Of a stretch of 64,000 nt of DNA, positions 42,259-52,543 are shown piece after piece. Under the pieces are notes generated by a model that saw only the letters and a list, made by a program, of their open reading frames with translations, had not been told where the DNA came from and made no database searches. Position 1 is the first letter of the stretch. Every line of letters begins with the position of its first letter. The stretch is from Pohlia nutans. Its lineage: Eukaryota; Streptophyta; Bryopsida; Bryales; Mniaceae. The stretch lies in assembly GCA_022496805.1 (NCBI GenBank), contig CM040085.1:49691811-49755810 (forward strand), read 5' to 3'. The position numbers and the translations under genes were made by a program.

Positions 42259-43922
42259 TTGATCTTGTGCTCGGATTGCTTCTCAACCAACGCCTTGAAC
42301 TCTTTGAACTTCTCAAAACACTCGCTCTTTGCTTTGATCGGATACAACCATATCTTCCTCGAAAAATCATCAATGAACGTCACAAAATACTTGCAACCCC
42401 CCATAGACGTGGTCTTCATTGGACCACACACGTCGGAATGCACAATCTCAAGAACCTTGGTTGCACGAGTTGCCCCATCAACTGGAAACGGTGAGCGTTG
42501 TTGCTTGCCTTCAATACAACCCTCACATGTGAATGAACTAGGCGCGACGTGTGATTGTGCAAGATCCATGCCACTTACCATTCCACGCAGTGCTTTCACA
42601 CTCTTGACATTCAAATGCCCGAGACGACGATGCCACAACGCCAACTTGTCTTCGTTTGAACTCGATTGCACCAACGTTGCGGATTCCGCCGCGTGCATCT
42701 TGGAAAACTTGATTTGGTACAAGCCGTTGACTTCGTGTATAATGGCCACCTCCTCACGACTTGGGGACAACACAAAACACCCTTGGTCGCTAAATTCCAC
42801 TCGCAAATGCTTCATCACCAAATGTCGCACCGATAAAAGATTTGCCTTCAACTTGGGAACGTGGAGGACATCATGGATGGTAATTGTCTTCACACGACCC
42901 TTCACCTCGGTGTCTACGACGATGGATCCTTTACCCACGGCTTGAAGAACCGTATCATCACCCAAAATGACATTCTTTGGAGATATGACGTGATATGATT
43001 GGAAACAAGTCCTAATGGGCGCCATGTGACTCGAGGCTCCCGAATCAACAATCCAATCGATCACACTACCATTGCATGACACGTCACTTGCCATCATTGC
43101 ATACTCGTCCCCGTCATCACTACAAGAAGAGACGCTAGTCATAAATGCGTACTCATCACCTGCATCGTTGACCTTTGTATTGTTGGCACTTTCCTCTCTC
43201 TTGCGTTTGTAGCAAAATTTTGCCAAGTGGCCCTTCTTACCGCAATAGTAGCATACCTTGTCTGTAGAGCTCCCACTGGCACCGCTCTTGGATTGCTTCG
43301 CCATAAGCGCCGCGCTATCGCCACGAGTCTCGTTCTCTTTGCGCCGCGAGAGTTCATGCAACAACCGTGATGTCACATAATCAAGAGTGAGCTCGCTAAT
43401 GGGCCTACTCTCCATAGCAACGATAAGATACTCGTACGACGGCGGCAAACTCTCGAGGAGCGTCATAACGATATCACCGTCGGTAATGTTGACGTCTGCG
43501 CCGTTGAGCTGATCCGCAAGAGCCTTGACTTTGTTGATGTGCGCCAACATGTCGTCGTTTTCTTCCATCTTGATGGTGAAAAACTTGCGCCTCAAAAACA
43601 AGATATTGACCAAGCTCTTTGCCTCATGAATATTGCAAAGCTTGGCCCATGCCTCGGCGGGAGTCTTGCACGACCGAATATGAGAAAGCTGGGAATCAGA
43701 AAGATTAAGAGCCAAAATCGCAAAGGCCTTTTTCTCTCGCCGAGTGTACGCAGTTCGTACCCTAGCCTCGGCGTCGGACGAAGGCGGTTCCTCACTACCC
43801 TCAACTATCTCCCACAATTCTTTTTCGGCCATGACCATTTCCATCTTGAATTTCCACAAGTGGAAGTTGACGCCATCGAACTTGTCTACAACCTTAGCAC
43901 CTTCACCCTCAAATGTAGCCAT
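42259..43922 (-). pseudogene. El-K polyprotein, 5' part (Gag to integrase)
   Basis: From the ATG at 43922 through Gag, zinc knuckle, DSGAS protease, the integrase zinc site and the first catalytic aspartate (HSDVCGP), cut at about codon 555 by El-M. No stop before the junction. The only lesions of El-K are therefore the El-M insertion and the 398-bp deletion in its 3' part. Confidence 0.93.
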
Positions 43923-44884
43923 ATCCTTGATTGAAGGACGTACGCTCACAAAATTCAGCCCCTAGAAAGCTAAGAAAAATTGTTTTTATGATTTTTGACA
44001 ATTTTGTGATTTGTGAAGCAAATTGCACACGTACGTGCTTCTAATGCCTCCAAACTAATTCCAAACACTAAATCAGCACCTTTGTGCTACACATCAACCT
44101 CACAACACTCAATCGTGATGGTTCTTAGTGAATTTGCACAAGATCATACCACAACACCCTAACTAGGAGAATTGCGCACTCGTTGGCTCAAATCCACTCA
44201 AATCAGCACCCTTGTGCTTCACAACACGTAACGCACCCTATGGACACCCTTGTGCCTTCCAAGGACTCTAAATCAATGCAAATTCAGCCCCTTCAAGTCC
44301 TAATTGCATTGAAATTCATCAAATCAGCCCCGTTGTGCATTCACTAACCCAAACTCTAATTTTGAGCACTCCAAGGGCATAACTCACATTCCAAACCCTT
44401 GTGCAAGAATTGCAATACCAAAATCAGATTGTAGACTCACCCCAAGAGCCTCAAAGCATAAAAGTGCCTTGCAACAACACAAGTGCACAAATTGAGCACA
44501 AATTGAGCCAATAAGCTCCAATAAGCTCCAATAAGCTCCAATAAGCTCCAATATACTCCAACAAGCACCAATAAGCTCCAAATCTCCAATTCAGCCCTTG
44601 TAGACGTGTATAAACTCCAAAAGTGCTCCAAAGTGCTCCAAAAGCTCCAAATCAACAAATGATAGCTCCAAAGTGCGAATTCAGCCCTCCAACACGTAGA
44701 TCAAAGGTAGGAAGATTGTAATACCTCCCAATGTCGAAATCAGCCCACCAAAGCTCGAATTCAGCCCTCCAAAGTTCCAAATCAGCGCTCCAATACTCCA
44801 AAATCAGCGCTCCAAAGCACGACCTCCACACAATGAGCAATCTAATCTTTGACTCACGCAAAACACATGAGTGGGCCCATAACC
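43923..44884 (-). other. El-K leader and primer site
   Basis: Leader with seven decamer units rather than eight (four perfect AATAAGCTCC), CTCCAAATCTCC in place of CTCCAAAGCTCC, and the primer site at 44871-44884. Confidence 0.85.
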
Positions 44885-45202
44885 TATTGAAGGTTAGATT
44901 AGAATGCCAAAGCCTCACACAAACACTTGGAATGCATAGGAAAGAGATGATCTTTACTCATGGGCTGCCCCTCTTAAGTAGTACACCCAAGGGAGTCCCC
45001 TTGGCAAACCATATGGGACATCAGCCCATACTCCACTCCTAGTACACTAGGATCAGCCCATATCACTTGGGAGACCCAATTCTCATTATCTCTAACTAGT
45101 ACCACTTCTCTAGTTGCTAGTCTAGCTCATTCGCATCATCTACTCTAGCTAATGCGCATGGCTATGAGCAACTTCAGCCCACGCAATCATCCTACTTCAA
45201 CA
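44885..45202 (-). repeat. 5' LTR of El-K
   Basis: 318-bp LTR with a normal TATTGAAGG end and the variants TAGTACACC, GGGAGTCCCC and ATTATCTCT, unlike its 3' partner. TAGTACACC is shared with the LTRs of El-Q and El-R. Confidence 0.95.
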
Positions 45203-46065
45203 ATCACACTACCATTGCATGACACGTCACTTGCCATCATTGCATACTCGTCCCCGTCATCACTACAAGAAGAGACGCTAGTCATAAATGCGTACTCATC
45301 ACCTGCATCGTTGACCTTTGTATTGTTGGCACTTTCCTCTCTCTTGCGTTTGTAGCAAAATTTTGCCAAGTGGCCCTTCTTACCGCAATAGTAGCATACC
45401 TTGTCTGTAGAGCTCCCACTCGCACCGCTCTTGGATTGCTTCGCCATAAGCGCCGCGCTATCGCCACGAGTCTCGTTCTCTTTGCGCCACGAGAGTTCAT
45501 GCAACAACCGTGATGTCACATAATCAAGAGTGAGCTCGCTAATGGGCCTACTCTCCATAGCAACGATAAGATACTCGTACGACGGCGGCAAACTCTCGAG
45601 GAGCGTCATAACGATATCACCGTCGGTAATGTTGACGTCTGCGCCGTTGAGCTGATCCGCAAGAGCCTTGACTTTGTTGATGTGCGCCAACATGTCGTCG
45701 TTTTCTTCCATCTTGATGGTGAAAAACTTGCGCCTCAAAAACAAGATATTGACCAAGCTCTTTGCCTCATGAATATTGCAAAGCTTGGCCCATGCCTCGG
45801 CGGGAGTCTTGCACGACCGAATATGAGAAAGCTGGGAATCAGAAAGATTAAGAGCCAAAATCGCAAAGGCCTTTTTCTCTCGCCGAGTGTACGCAGTTCG
45901 TACCCTAGCCTCGGCGTCGGACGAAGGCGGTTCCTCACTACCCTCAACTATCTCCCACAATTCTTTTTCGGCCATGACCATTTCCATCTTGAATTTCCAC
46001 AAGTGGAAGTTGACGCCATCGAACTTGTCTACAACCTTAGCACCTTCACCATCAAATGTAGCCAT
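45203..46065 (-). pseudogene. Module U2, 5' part: Gag pseudogene
   Basis: The ATG at 46065 opens a frame through Gag and the CCHC knuckle that stops being Gag-Pol at NGSVI, then reads VEVG-stop into the El-K LTR (45187). It carries the U1 markers FDGEGAK, LSWRKE and CCCACTCGCACC. It could encode a free Gag protein of about 290 residues if transcribed, but the leader is broken by El-N and El-O. Confidence 0.9.
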
Positions 46066-46187
46066 ATCCTTGATTGAAGGACGTACGCTCACAAAATTCA
46101 GCCCCTAGAAAGTTAAGAAAAATTGTTTTTATGATTTTTGACAATTTTGTGATTTGTGAAGCAAATTGCACACGTGCGTGCTTCTTA
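46066..46187 (-). other. U2 leader, first piece
   Basis: 122 bp of leader directly upstream of the U2 Gag ATG, ending in TCTTA at the El-N insertion. It carries the U1/U2 marker CACGTGCGTGCTTCTTA. Confidence 0.85.
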
Positions 46188-46505
46188 TATTGAAGGTTAG
46201 ATTAGAATGCCAAAGCCTCACACAAACACTTGGAATGCATAGGAAAGAGATGATCTTTACTCATGGGCTGCCCCTCTTAAGTAGCACACCCAAGGGAGTC
46301 CCCTTGGCAAACCATATGGGACATCAGCCCATACTCCACTCCTAGTACACTAGGATCAGCCCATATCACTTGGGAGACCCAATTCTCATTATCTCTAACT
46401 AGTACCACTTCTCTAGTTGCATGTCTAGCTCATTCGCATCATCTACTCTAGCTAATGCGCATGGCTATGAGCAACTTCAGCCCACGCAATCATCCGACTT
46501 CAACA
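46188..46505 (-). repeat. 3' LTR of El-N
   Basis: 318-bp LTR. In sense it starts TGTTGAAGTCGGATG, with C in place of A at position 10, shared only with the other El-N LTR and the El-O LTRs. Confidence 0.96.
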
Positions 46506-49500
46506 CTCCCACTTTGCAAATAGCCAAAGCCTTCGAGCCCAAATGCTATCACTAGTCTTTGATGTCGATCTCTCGCAAGAGCCTTTGTCAGCACGTCCGC
46601 CACCATGTGCTCCGTTGGACAATACTTCAACTCTATCACCTTCATCTCTAACTTCTCTCGAATGAAGTGATATTGCACATCAATGTGCTTTGTACGTGAG
46701 TGATGCGTTGGATTTTTCGCCAATGACATACTCCCTTGGTTGTCACACATGATTGTTGTAGCCTCCTCTTGAGTGCATCTCACATCCGCCATTAGTTGCC
46801 TCAACCAAATGGCCTCCTTCGTACCGTGGCTCGTCGCCATGTACTCCGCCTCAACCGTTGACGTGGCCGTGGTTTGTTGGCGCTTGCTATTCCATGAAAC
46901 GGCCCCCGATCCAACTTTGAACATGTACCCCGTGGTGGATCTACGATCATTGGTATCACCCGCATAATCCGCATCACAATACCCACTCAACACAATGTTG
47001 TCACCTCCAAGACACAACCTCACATCACTTGTGCCTTTCAAGTACCGCATGATCCTCTTGACCGCAACCCAATGACTTGAACCCGGTCTTGCCATGTGTT
47101 GACTCACAACGCTGATTGGATACGCAAGGTCCGGCCTTGTTGCAATCATAGCATACATCAATGACCCTACAGCTTGCTTGTATGGCACATCCACCATAGA
47201 TTGAGCCTCTAATGCATACTCCTCATCGGTAAGTTTCACGAGTTTGGAATTCACATCCAACGGAGTGCCAACCGGTTTGCAATCCTCCATGCCAAAGCGT
47301 TTGAGCACATCCATAACATACTTGCTTTGATTCATTGTTATGGTGCGTGTTGCTCTATCTCGCACAAACTCAACTCCTAAACAAAAGTGCAACTCACCCA
47401 GATCACTCATCTCGTACTCGTTCTCAAGCATTGCCTTCAATGCCTTCAAAGAGCTCATACAACTTGCAAGGATGATCAAATCATCCACATATATGATCAC
47501 GATGACCACATGTTGCCCCTTTTGCATGAAATACAAGCTGTGATCAGCGATGCTCCTTGTGAACCCGATATGAACAAGAAACGTGTCAATCTTTTGATAC
47601 CATGCGCGTGGAGATTGCTTCAACCCATACAATGACTTGTTCAACTTGCAAACAAGGTTCTCATTACCTCGTTGCACAAATCCTTCGGGTTGTACCATGT
47701 AGATGTCCTCGTCCAACTCGCCGTTCAAGAACGCCGTCTTCACATCCATTTGATGCATTTCCAAATCCATGGCAGCCCCGATGGCCAAAATGCATCGAAT
47801 AGTGGTGAATTTCGCCACCGGTGCAAAGGTCTCATGAAAATCAACACCTTCGATTTGTGAAAAGCCCTTTGCCACCAATCTTGCCTTATAACGAACCACA
47901 TCACCCGTTGCATCTCTCTTTGCACGAAATACCCACTTACAACCGATAGCGTTGCGATTCTTGGGGAGGGGAGTCAATTCCCATGTGCCATTGTCCATCA
48001 ACGATTTGTACTCCTCTTGCATGGCTTGCTCCCACTTGTTTGCATCATCACAACTCAACGCTTCACGAATCGTCAATGGAGCATCTAAAAGTGCAACGTT
48101 TGCATGCTCCTCCTCACCTTGAGGGAGAATATGATTCTTCCACCACTCGCCAAGTGGTCTACGATTTCTCTCTGGATAACGACGATCGCTCGAGGATGCA
48201 TTGTCTTCAACCGCCGTTGCTTGTGCCTTTTTCTCGCCATTCTTCGTCTTCAAAGGTCGCTCCTCAATATGTTCCTCATCACCACCATCTTCGTCATCTT
48301 CGTCTTCATCAACAATATCAATAACGGGAGATTTGGAAGATTGGTCCACAATCGCTGGTTTATCGCCACTTCTCCCACTTGGACCATCGTCCAAATTGTC
48401 TTCAACCTTGGAATTCTCGCAAAATGTCACATCACGAGCTCGAATGATCTTCTTGGTCTCGAGCGACATGAGCCTGTACGCCTTGGTACCTTCACAATAT
48501 CCAAGAAACACACATTTTGTTGCCTTGGCCTCAAGTTTGGTTCTTTGAGAATCGGGTACCTTTGCAAATGCGATGCATCCAAATGTGCGCATGTGCTCCA
48601 CGCGGGGAGGCCTCCCACTCCACGCTTGCTCTGGTGTCATGTTTTGAACCGCACTCGTCGGGCATCGGTTGCGTGTGTACACCGCAGTCACCACCGCTTC
48701 CGCCCAAAGGTCCAAACTCAAATTTTGTGCATGCAACATACTCCTTGCCATTTCCACAATTGTTCGATTTGCACGCTCTGCAACTCCGTTTTGTTGTGGT
48801 GTATATGGCGTTGTGGTTTGTCTAGCAATGCCTTCTTTCTTCAATAACTCTCCAAATTGGTTGGACATGAACTCGCCGCCATTATCCGATCGAAACACCT
48901 TGATCTTGTGCTCGGATTGCTTCTCAACCAACGCCTTGAACTCTTTGAACTTCTCAAAACACTCACTCTTTGCTTTGATCGGATACAACCATATCTTCCT
49001 CGAAAAATCATCAATGAAAGTCACAAAATACTTGCAACCCCCCATAGACGTGGTCTTCATTGGACCACACACGTCGGAATGCACAATCTCAAGAACCTTG
49101 GTTGCACGAGTTGCCCCATCAACTGGAAACGGTGAGCGTTGTTGTTTGCCTTCAATACAACCCTCACATGTGAATGAACTAGGTGCGACGTGTGATTGTG
49201 CAAGATCCATGCCACTTACCATTCCACGCAGTGCTTTCACACTCTTGACATTCAAATGCCCGAGACGACGATGCCACAACGCCAACTTGTCTTCGTTTGA
49301 ACTCGATTGCACCAACGTTGCCGATTCCGCCGCGTGCATCTTGGAAAACTTGATTTGGTACAAGCCGTTGACTTCGTGTATAATGGCCACCTCCTCACGA
49401 CTTGGGGACAACACAAAACACCCTTGGTCGCTAAATTCCACTCGCAAATGCTTCATCACCAAATGTCGCACCGATAAAAGATTTGCCTTCAACTTGGGAA

Positions 49501-50563
49501 CGTGGAGGACATCATGGATGGTAATTGTCTTCACACGACCCTTCACCTCGGTGTCTACGACGATGGATCCTTTACCCACGGCTTGAAGAACCGTATCATC
49601 ACCCAAAATGACATTCTTTGGAGATATGACGTGATATGATTGGAAACAAGTCCTAATGGGCGCCATGTGACTCGAGGCTCCCGAATCAACAATCCAATCG
49701 ATCACACTACCATTGCATGACACGTCACTTGCCATCATTGCATACTCGTCCCCGTCATCACTACAAGAAGAGACGCTAGTCATAAATGCGTACTCATCAC
49801 CTGCATCGTTGACCTTTGTATTGTTGGCACTTTCCTCTCTCTTGCGTTTGTAGCAAAATTTTGCCAAGTGGCCCTTCTTACCGCAATAGTAGCATACCTT
49901 GTCTGTAGAGCTCCCACTGGCACCGCTCTTGGATTGCTTCGCCATAAGCGCCGCGCTATCGCCACGAGTCTCGTTCTCTTTGCGCCGCGAGAGTTCATGC
50001 AACAACCGTGATGTCACATAATCAAGAGTGAGCTCGCTAATGGGCCTACTCTCCATAGCAACGATAAGATACTCGTACGACGGCGGCAAACTCTCGAGGA
50101 GCGTCATAACGATATCACCGTCGGTAATGTGGACGTCTGCGCCGTTGAGCTGATCCGCAAGAGCCTTGACTTTGTTGATGTGCGCCAACATGTCGTCGTT
50201 TTCTTCCATCTTGATGGTGAAAAACTTGCGCCTCAAAAACAAGATATTGACCAAGCTCTTTGCCTCATGAATATTGCAAAGCTTGGCCCATGCCTCGGCG
50301 GGAGTCTTGCACGACCGAATATGAGAAAGCTGGGAATCAGAAAGATTAAGAGCCAAAATCGCAAAGGCCTTTTTCTCTCGCCGAGTGTACGCAGTTCGTA
50401 CCCTAGCCTCGGCGTCGGACGAAGGCGGTTCCTCACTACCCTCAACTATCTCCCACAATTCTTTTTCGGCCATGACCATTTCCATCTTGAATTTCCACAA
50501 GTGGAAGTTGACGCCATCGAACTTGTCTACAACCTTAGCACCTTCACCCTCAAATGTAGCCAT
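46490..50563 (-). CDS. copia Gag-Pol polyprotein of El-N, intact (1357 aa)
   Basis: Open frame with all motifs. Markers shared only with El-O are ADVHITDG in Gag, NLSLDLW in integrase, and RLVIAFG with GYLQSG at the C-terminus, where the last change lies beside the polypurine tract. Confidence 0.95.
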   Translation of the reverse strand: MATFEGEGAKVVDKFDGVNFHLWKFKMEMVMAEKELWEIVEGSEEPPSSDAEARVRTAYTRREKKAFAILALNLSDSQLSHIRSCKTPAEAWAKLCNIHEAKSLVNILFLRRKFFTIKMEENDDMLAHINKVKALADQLNGADVHITDGDIVMTLLESLPPSYEYLIVAMESRPISELTLDYVTSRLLHELSRRKENETRGDSAALMAKQSKSGASGSSTDKVCYYCGKKGHLAKFCYKRKREESANNTKVNDAGDEYAFMTSVSSCSDDGDEYAMMASDVSCNGSVIDWIVDSGASSHMAPIRTCFQSYHVISPKNVILGDDTVLQAVGKGSIVVDTEVKGRVKTITIHDVLHVPKLKANLLSVRHLVMKHLRVEFSDQGCFVLSPSREEVAIIHEVNGLYQIKFSKMHAAESATLVQSSSNEDKLALWHRRLGHLNVKSVKALRGMVSGMDLAQSHVAPSSFTCEGCIEGKQQRSPFPVDGATRATKVLEIVHSDVCGPMKTTSMGGCKYFVTFIDDFSRKIWLYPIKAKSECFEKFKEFKALVEKQSEHKIKVFRSDNGGEFMSNQFGELLKKEGIARQTTTPYTPQQNGVAERANRTIVEMARSMLHAQNLSLDLWAEAVVTAVYTRNRCPTSAVQNMTPEQAWSGRPPRVEHMRTFGCIAFAKVPDSQRTKLEAKATKCVFLGYCEGTKAYRLMSLETKKIIRARDVTFCENSKVEDNLDDGPSGRSGDKPAIVDQSSKSPVIDIVDEDEDDEDGGDEEHIEERPLKTKNGEKKAQATAVEDNASSSDRRYPERNRRPLGEWWKNHILPQGEEEHANVALLDAPLTIREALSCDDANKWEQAMQEEYKSLMDNGTWELTPLPKNRNAIGCKWVFRAKRDATGDVVRYKARLVAKGFSQIEGVDFHETFAPVAKFTTIRCILAIGAAMDLEMHQMDVKTAFLNGELDEDIYMVQPEGFVQRGNENLVCKLNKSLYGLKQSPRAWYQKIDTFLVHIGFTRSIADHSLYFMQKGQHVVIVIIYVDDLIILASCMSSLKALKAMLENEYEMSDLGELHFCLGVEFVRDRATRTITMNQSKYVMDVLKRFGMEDCKPVGTPLDVNSKLVKLTDEEYALEAQSMVDVPYKQAVGSLMYAMIATRPDLAYPISVVSQHMARPGSSHWVAVKRIMRYLKGTSDVRLCLGGDNIVLSGYCDADYAGDTNDRRSTTGYMFKVGSGAVSWNSKRQQTTATSTVEAEYMATSHGTKEAIWLRQLMADVRCTQEEATTIMCDNQGSMSLAKNPTHHSRTKHIDVQYHFIREKLEMKVIELKYCPTEHMVADVLTKALARDRHQRLVIAFGLEGFGYLQSGSVEVG

Positions 50564-51535
50564 ATCCTTGATTGAAGGACGTACGCTCACAAAATTCAGC
50601 CCCTAGAAAGCTAAGAAAAATTGTTTTTATGATTTTTGACAATTTTGTGATTTGTGAAGCAAATTGCACACGTACGTGCTTCTAATGCCTCCAAACTAAT
50701 TCCAAACACTAAATCAGCACCTTTGTGCTACACATCAACCTCACAACACTCAATCGTGATGGTTCTTAGTGAATTTGCACAAGATCATACCACAACACCC
50801 TAACTAGGAGAATTGCGCACTCGTTGGCTCAAATCCACTCAAATCAGCACCCTTGTGCTTCACAACACGTAATGCACCCTATGGACACCCTTGTGCCTTC
50901 CAAGGACTCTAAATCAATGCAAATTCAGCCCCTTCAAGTCCTAATTGCATTGAAATTCATCAAATCAGCCCCGTTGTGCATTCACTAACCCAAACTCAAA
51001 TTTTGAGCACTCCAAGGGCATAACTCACATTCCAAACCCTTGTGCAAGAATTGCAATACCAAAATCAGATTGTAGACTCACCCCAAGAGCCTCAAAGCAT
51101 AAAAGTGCCTTGCAACAACACAAGTGCACAAATTGAGAACAAATTGAGCCAATAAGCTCCAATAAGCTCCAATAAGCTCCAATAAGCTCCAATGAGCTCC
51201 AATATACTCCAACAAGCACCAATAAGCTCCAAAGCTCCAATTCAGCCCTTGTAGACGTGTGTAAACTCCAAAAGTGCTCCAAAGTGCTCCAAAAGCTCCA
51301 AATCAACAAATGATAGCTCCAAAGTGCGAATTCAGCCCTCCAACACGTAGATCAAAGGTAGGAAGATTGTAATACCTCCCAATGTCGAAATCAGCCCACC
51401 AAAGCTCGAATTCAGCCCTCCAAAGTTCCAAATCAGCGCTCCAATACTCCAAAATCAGCGCTCCAAAGCACGACCTCCACACAATGAGCAATCTAATCTT
51501 TGACTCACGCAAAACACATGAGTGGGCCCATAACC
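50564..51535 (-). other. El-N leader and primer site
   Basis: A leader of about 0.97 kb. Markers are AACTCAAATTTTGAG, GAGAACAAATTG and GTGTGTAAACTCC, all shared with El-O. The decamer array has eight units and the primer site is at 51522-51535. Confidence 0.85.
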
Positions 51536-51853
51536 TATTGAAGGTTAGATTAGAATGCCAAAGCCTCACACAAACACTTGGAATGCATAGGAAAGAGATG
51601 ATCTTTACTCATGGGCTGCCCCTCTTAAGTAGCACACCCAAGGGAGTCCCCTTGGCAAACCATATGGGACATCAGCCCATACTCCACTCCTAGTACACTA
51701 GGATCAGCCCATATCACTTGGGAGACCCAATTCTCATTATCTCTAACTAGTACCACTTCTCTAGTTGCATGTCTAGCTCATTCGCATCATCTACTCTAGC
51801 TAATGCGCATGGCTATGAGCAACTTCAGCCCACGCAATCATCCGACTTCAACA
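51536..51853 (-). repeat. 5' LTR of El-N
   Basis: 318-bp LTR matching its 3' partner, followed by TCTTATGCCTCC, the continuation of the U2 leader. Confidence 0.96.
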
Positions 51854-52225
51854 TCTTATGCCTCCAAACTAATTCCAAACACTAAATCAGCACCTTTGTG
51901 CTACACATCAACCTCACAACACTCAATCGTGATGGTTCTTAGTGAATTTGCACAAGATCATACCACAACACCCTAACTAGGAGAATTGCGCACTCGTTGG
52001 CTCAAATCCACTCAAATCAGCACCCTTGTGCTTCACAACACGTAATGCACCCTATGGACACCCTTGTGCCTTCCAAGGACTCTAAATCAATGCAAATTCA
52101 GCCCCTTCAAGTCCTAATTGCATTGAAATTCATCAAATCAGCCCCGTTCTGCATTCACTAACCCAAACTCTAATTTTGAGCACTCCAAGGGCATAACTCA
52201 CATTCCAAACCCTTGTGCAAGAATT
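51854..52225 (-). other. U2 leader, second piece
   Basis: 372 bp of the host leader between El-N and El-O, bounded by TCTTA and GAATT duplications. It carries the U1 marker CCCCGTTCTGCATTC. It holds no gene. Confidence 0.88.
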
Positions 52226-52543
52226 TATTGAAGGTTAGATTAGAATGCCAAAGCCTCACACAAACACTTGGAATGCATAGGAAAGAGATGATCTTTACTC
52301 ATGGGCTGCCCCTCTTAAGTAGCACACCCAAGGGAGTCCCCTTGGCAAACCATATGGGACATCAGCCCATACTCCACTCCTAGTACACTAGGATCAGCCC
52401 ATATCACTTGGGAGACCCAATTCTCATTATCTCTAACTAGTACCACTTCTCTAGTTGCATGTCTAGCTCATTCGCATCATCTACTCTAGCTAATGCGCAT
52501 GGCTATGAGCAACTTCAGCCCACGCAATCATCCGACTTCAACA
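52226..52543 (-). repeat. 3' LTR of El-O
   Basis: 318-bp LTR with the CATCCGACTTCAACA terminus, as in El-N. Confidence 0.96.

Larger units (their letters stand above)
34273..45202 (-). mobile_element. El-K: copia element, defective, split by El-M
   Basis: Minus-strand element: 3' LTR 34273-34590, coding remnants 34575-36591 and 42259-43922, leader to 44884, 5' LTR 44885-45202. The flanks do not match (ATGTG and ATCAC) and are 31 bp apart in an intact host copy. The two LTRs differ at about eight bases. It has an internal 398-bp deletion. It replaces the protease active site of its host module. Confidence 0.9.
46188..51853 (-). mobile_element. El-N: complete young copia element (5666 bp), TSD TCTTA
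   Basis: Complete minus-strand element in the leader of module U2, with TCTTA at 46183-46187 and 51854-51858. LTRs at 46188-46505 and 51536-51853 share the terminal variant CATCCGACTTCAACA and GTTGCATGTC. El-N and El-O look identical along their length at a constant offset of 6038. Confidence 0.97.
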
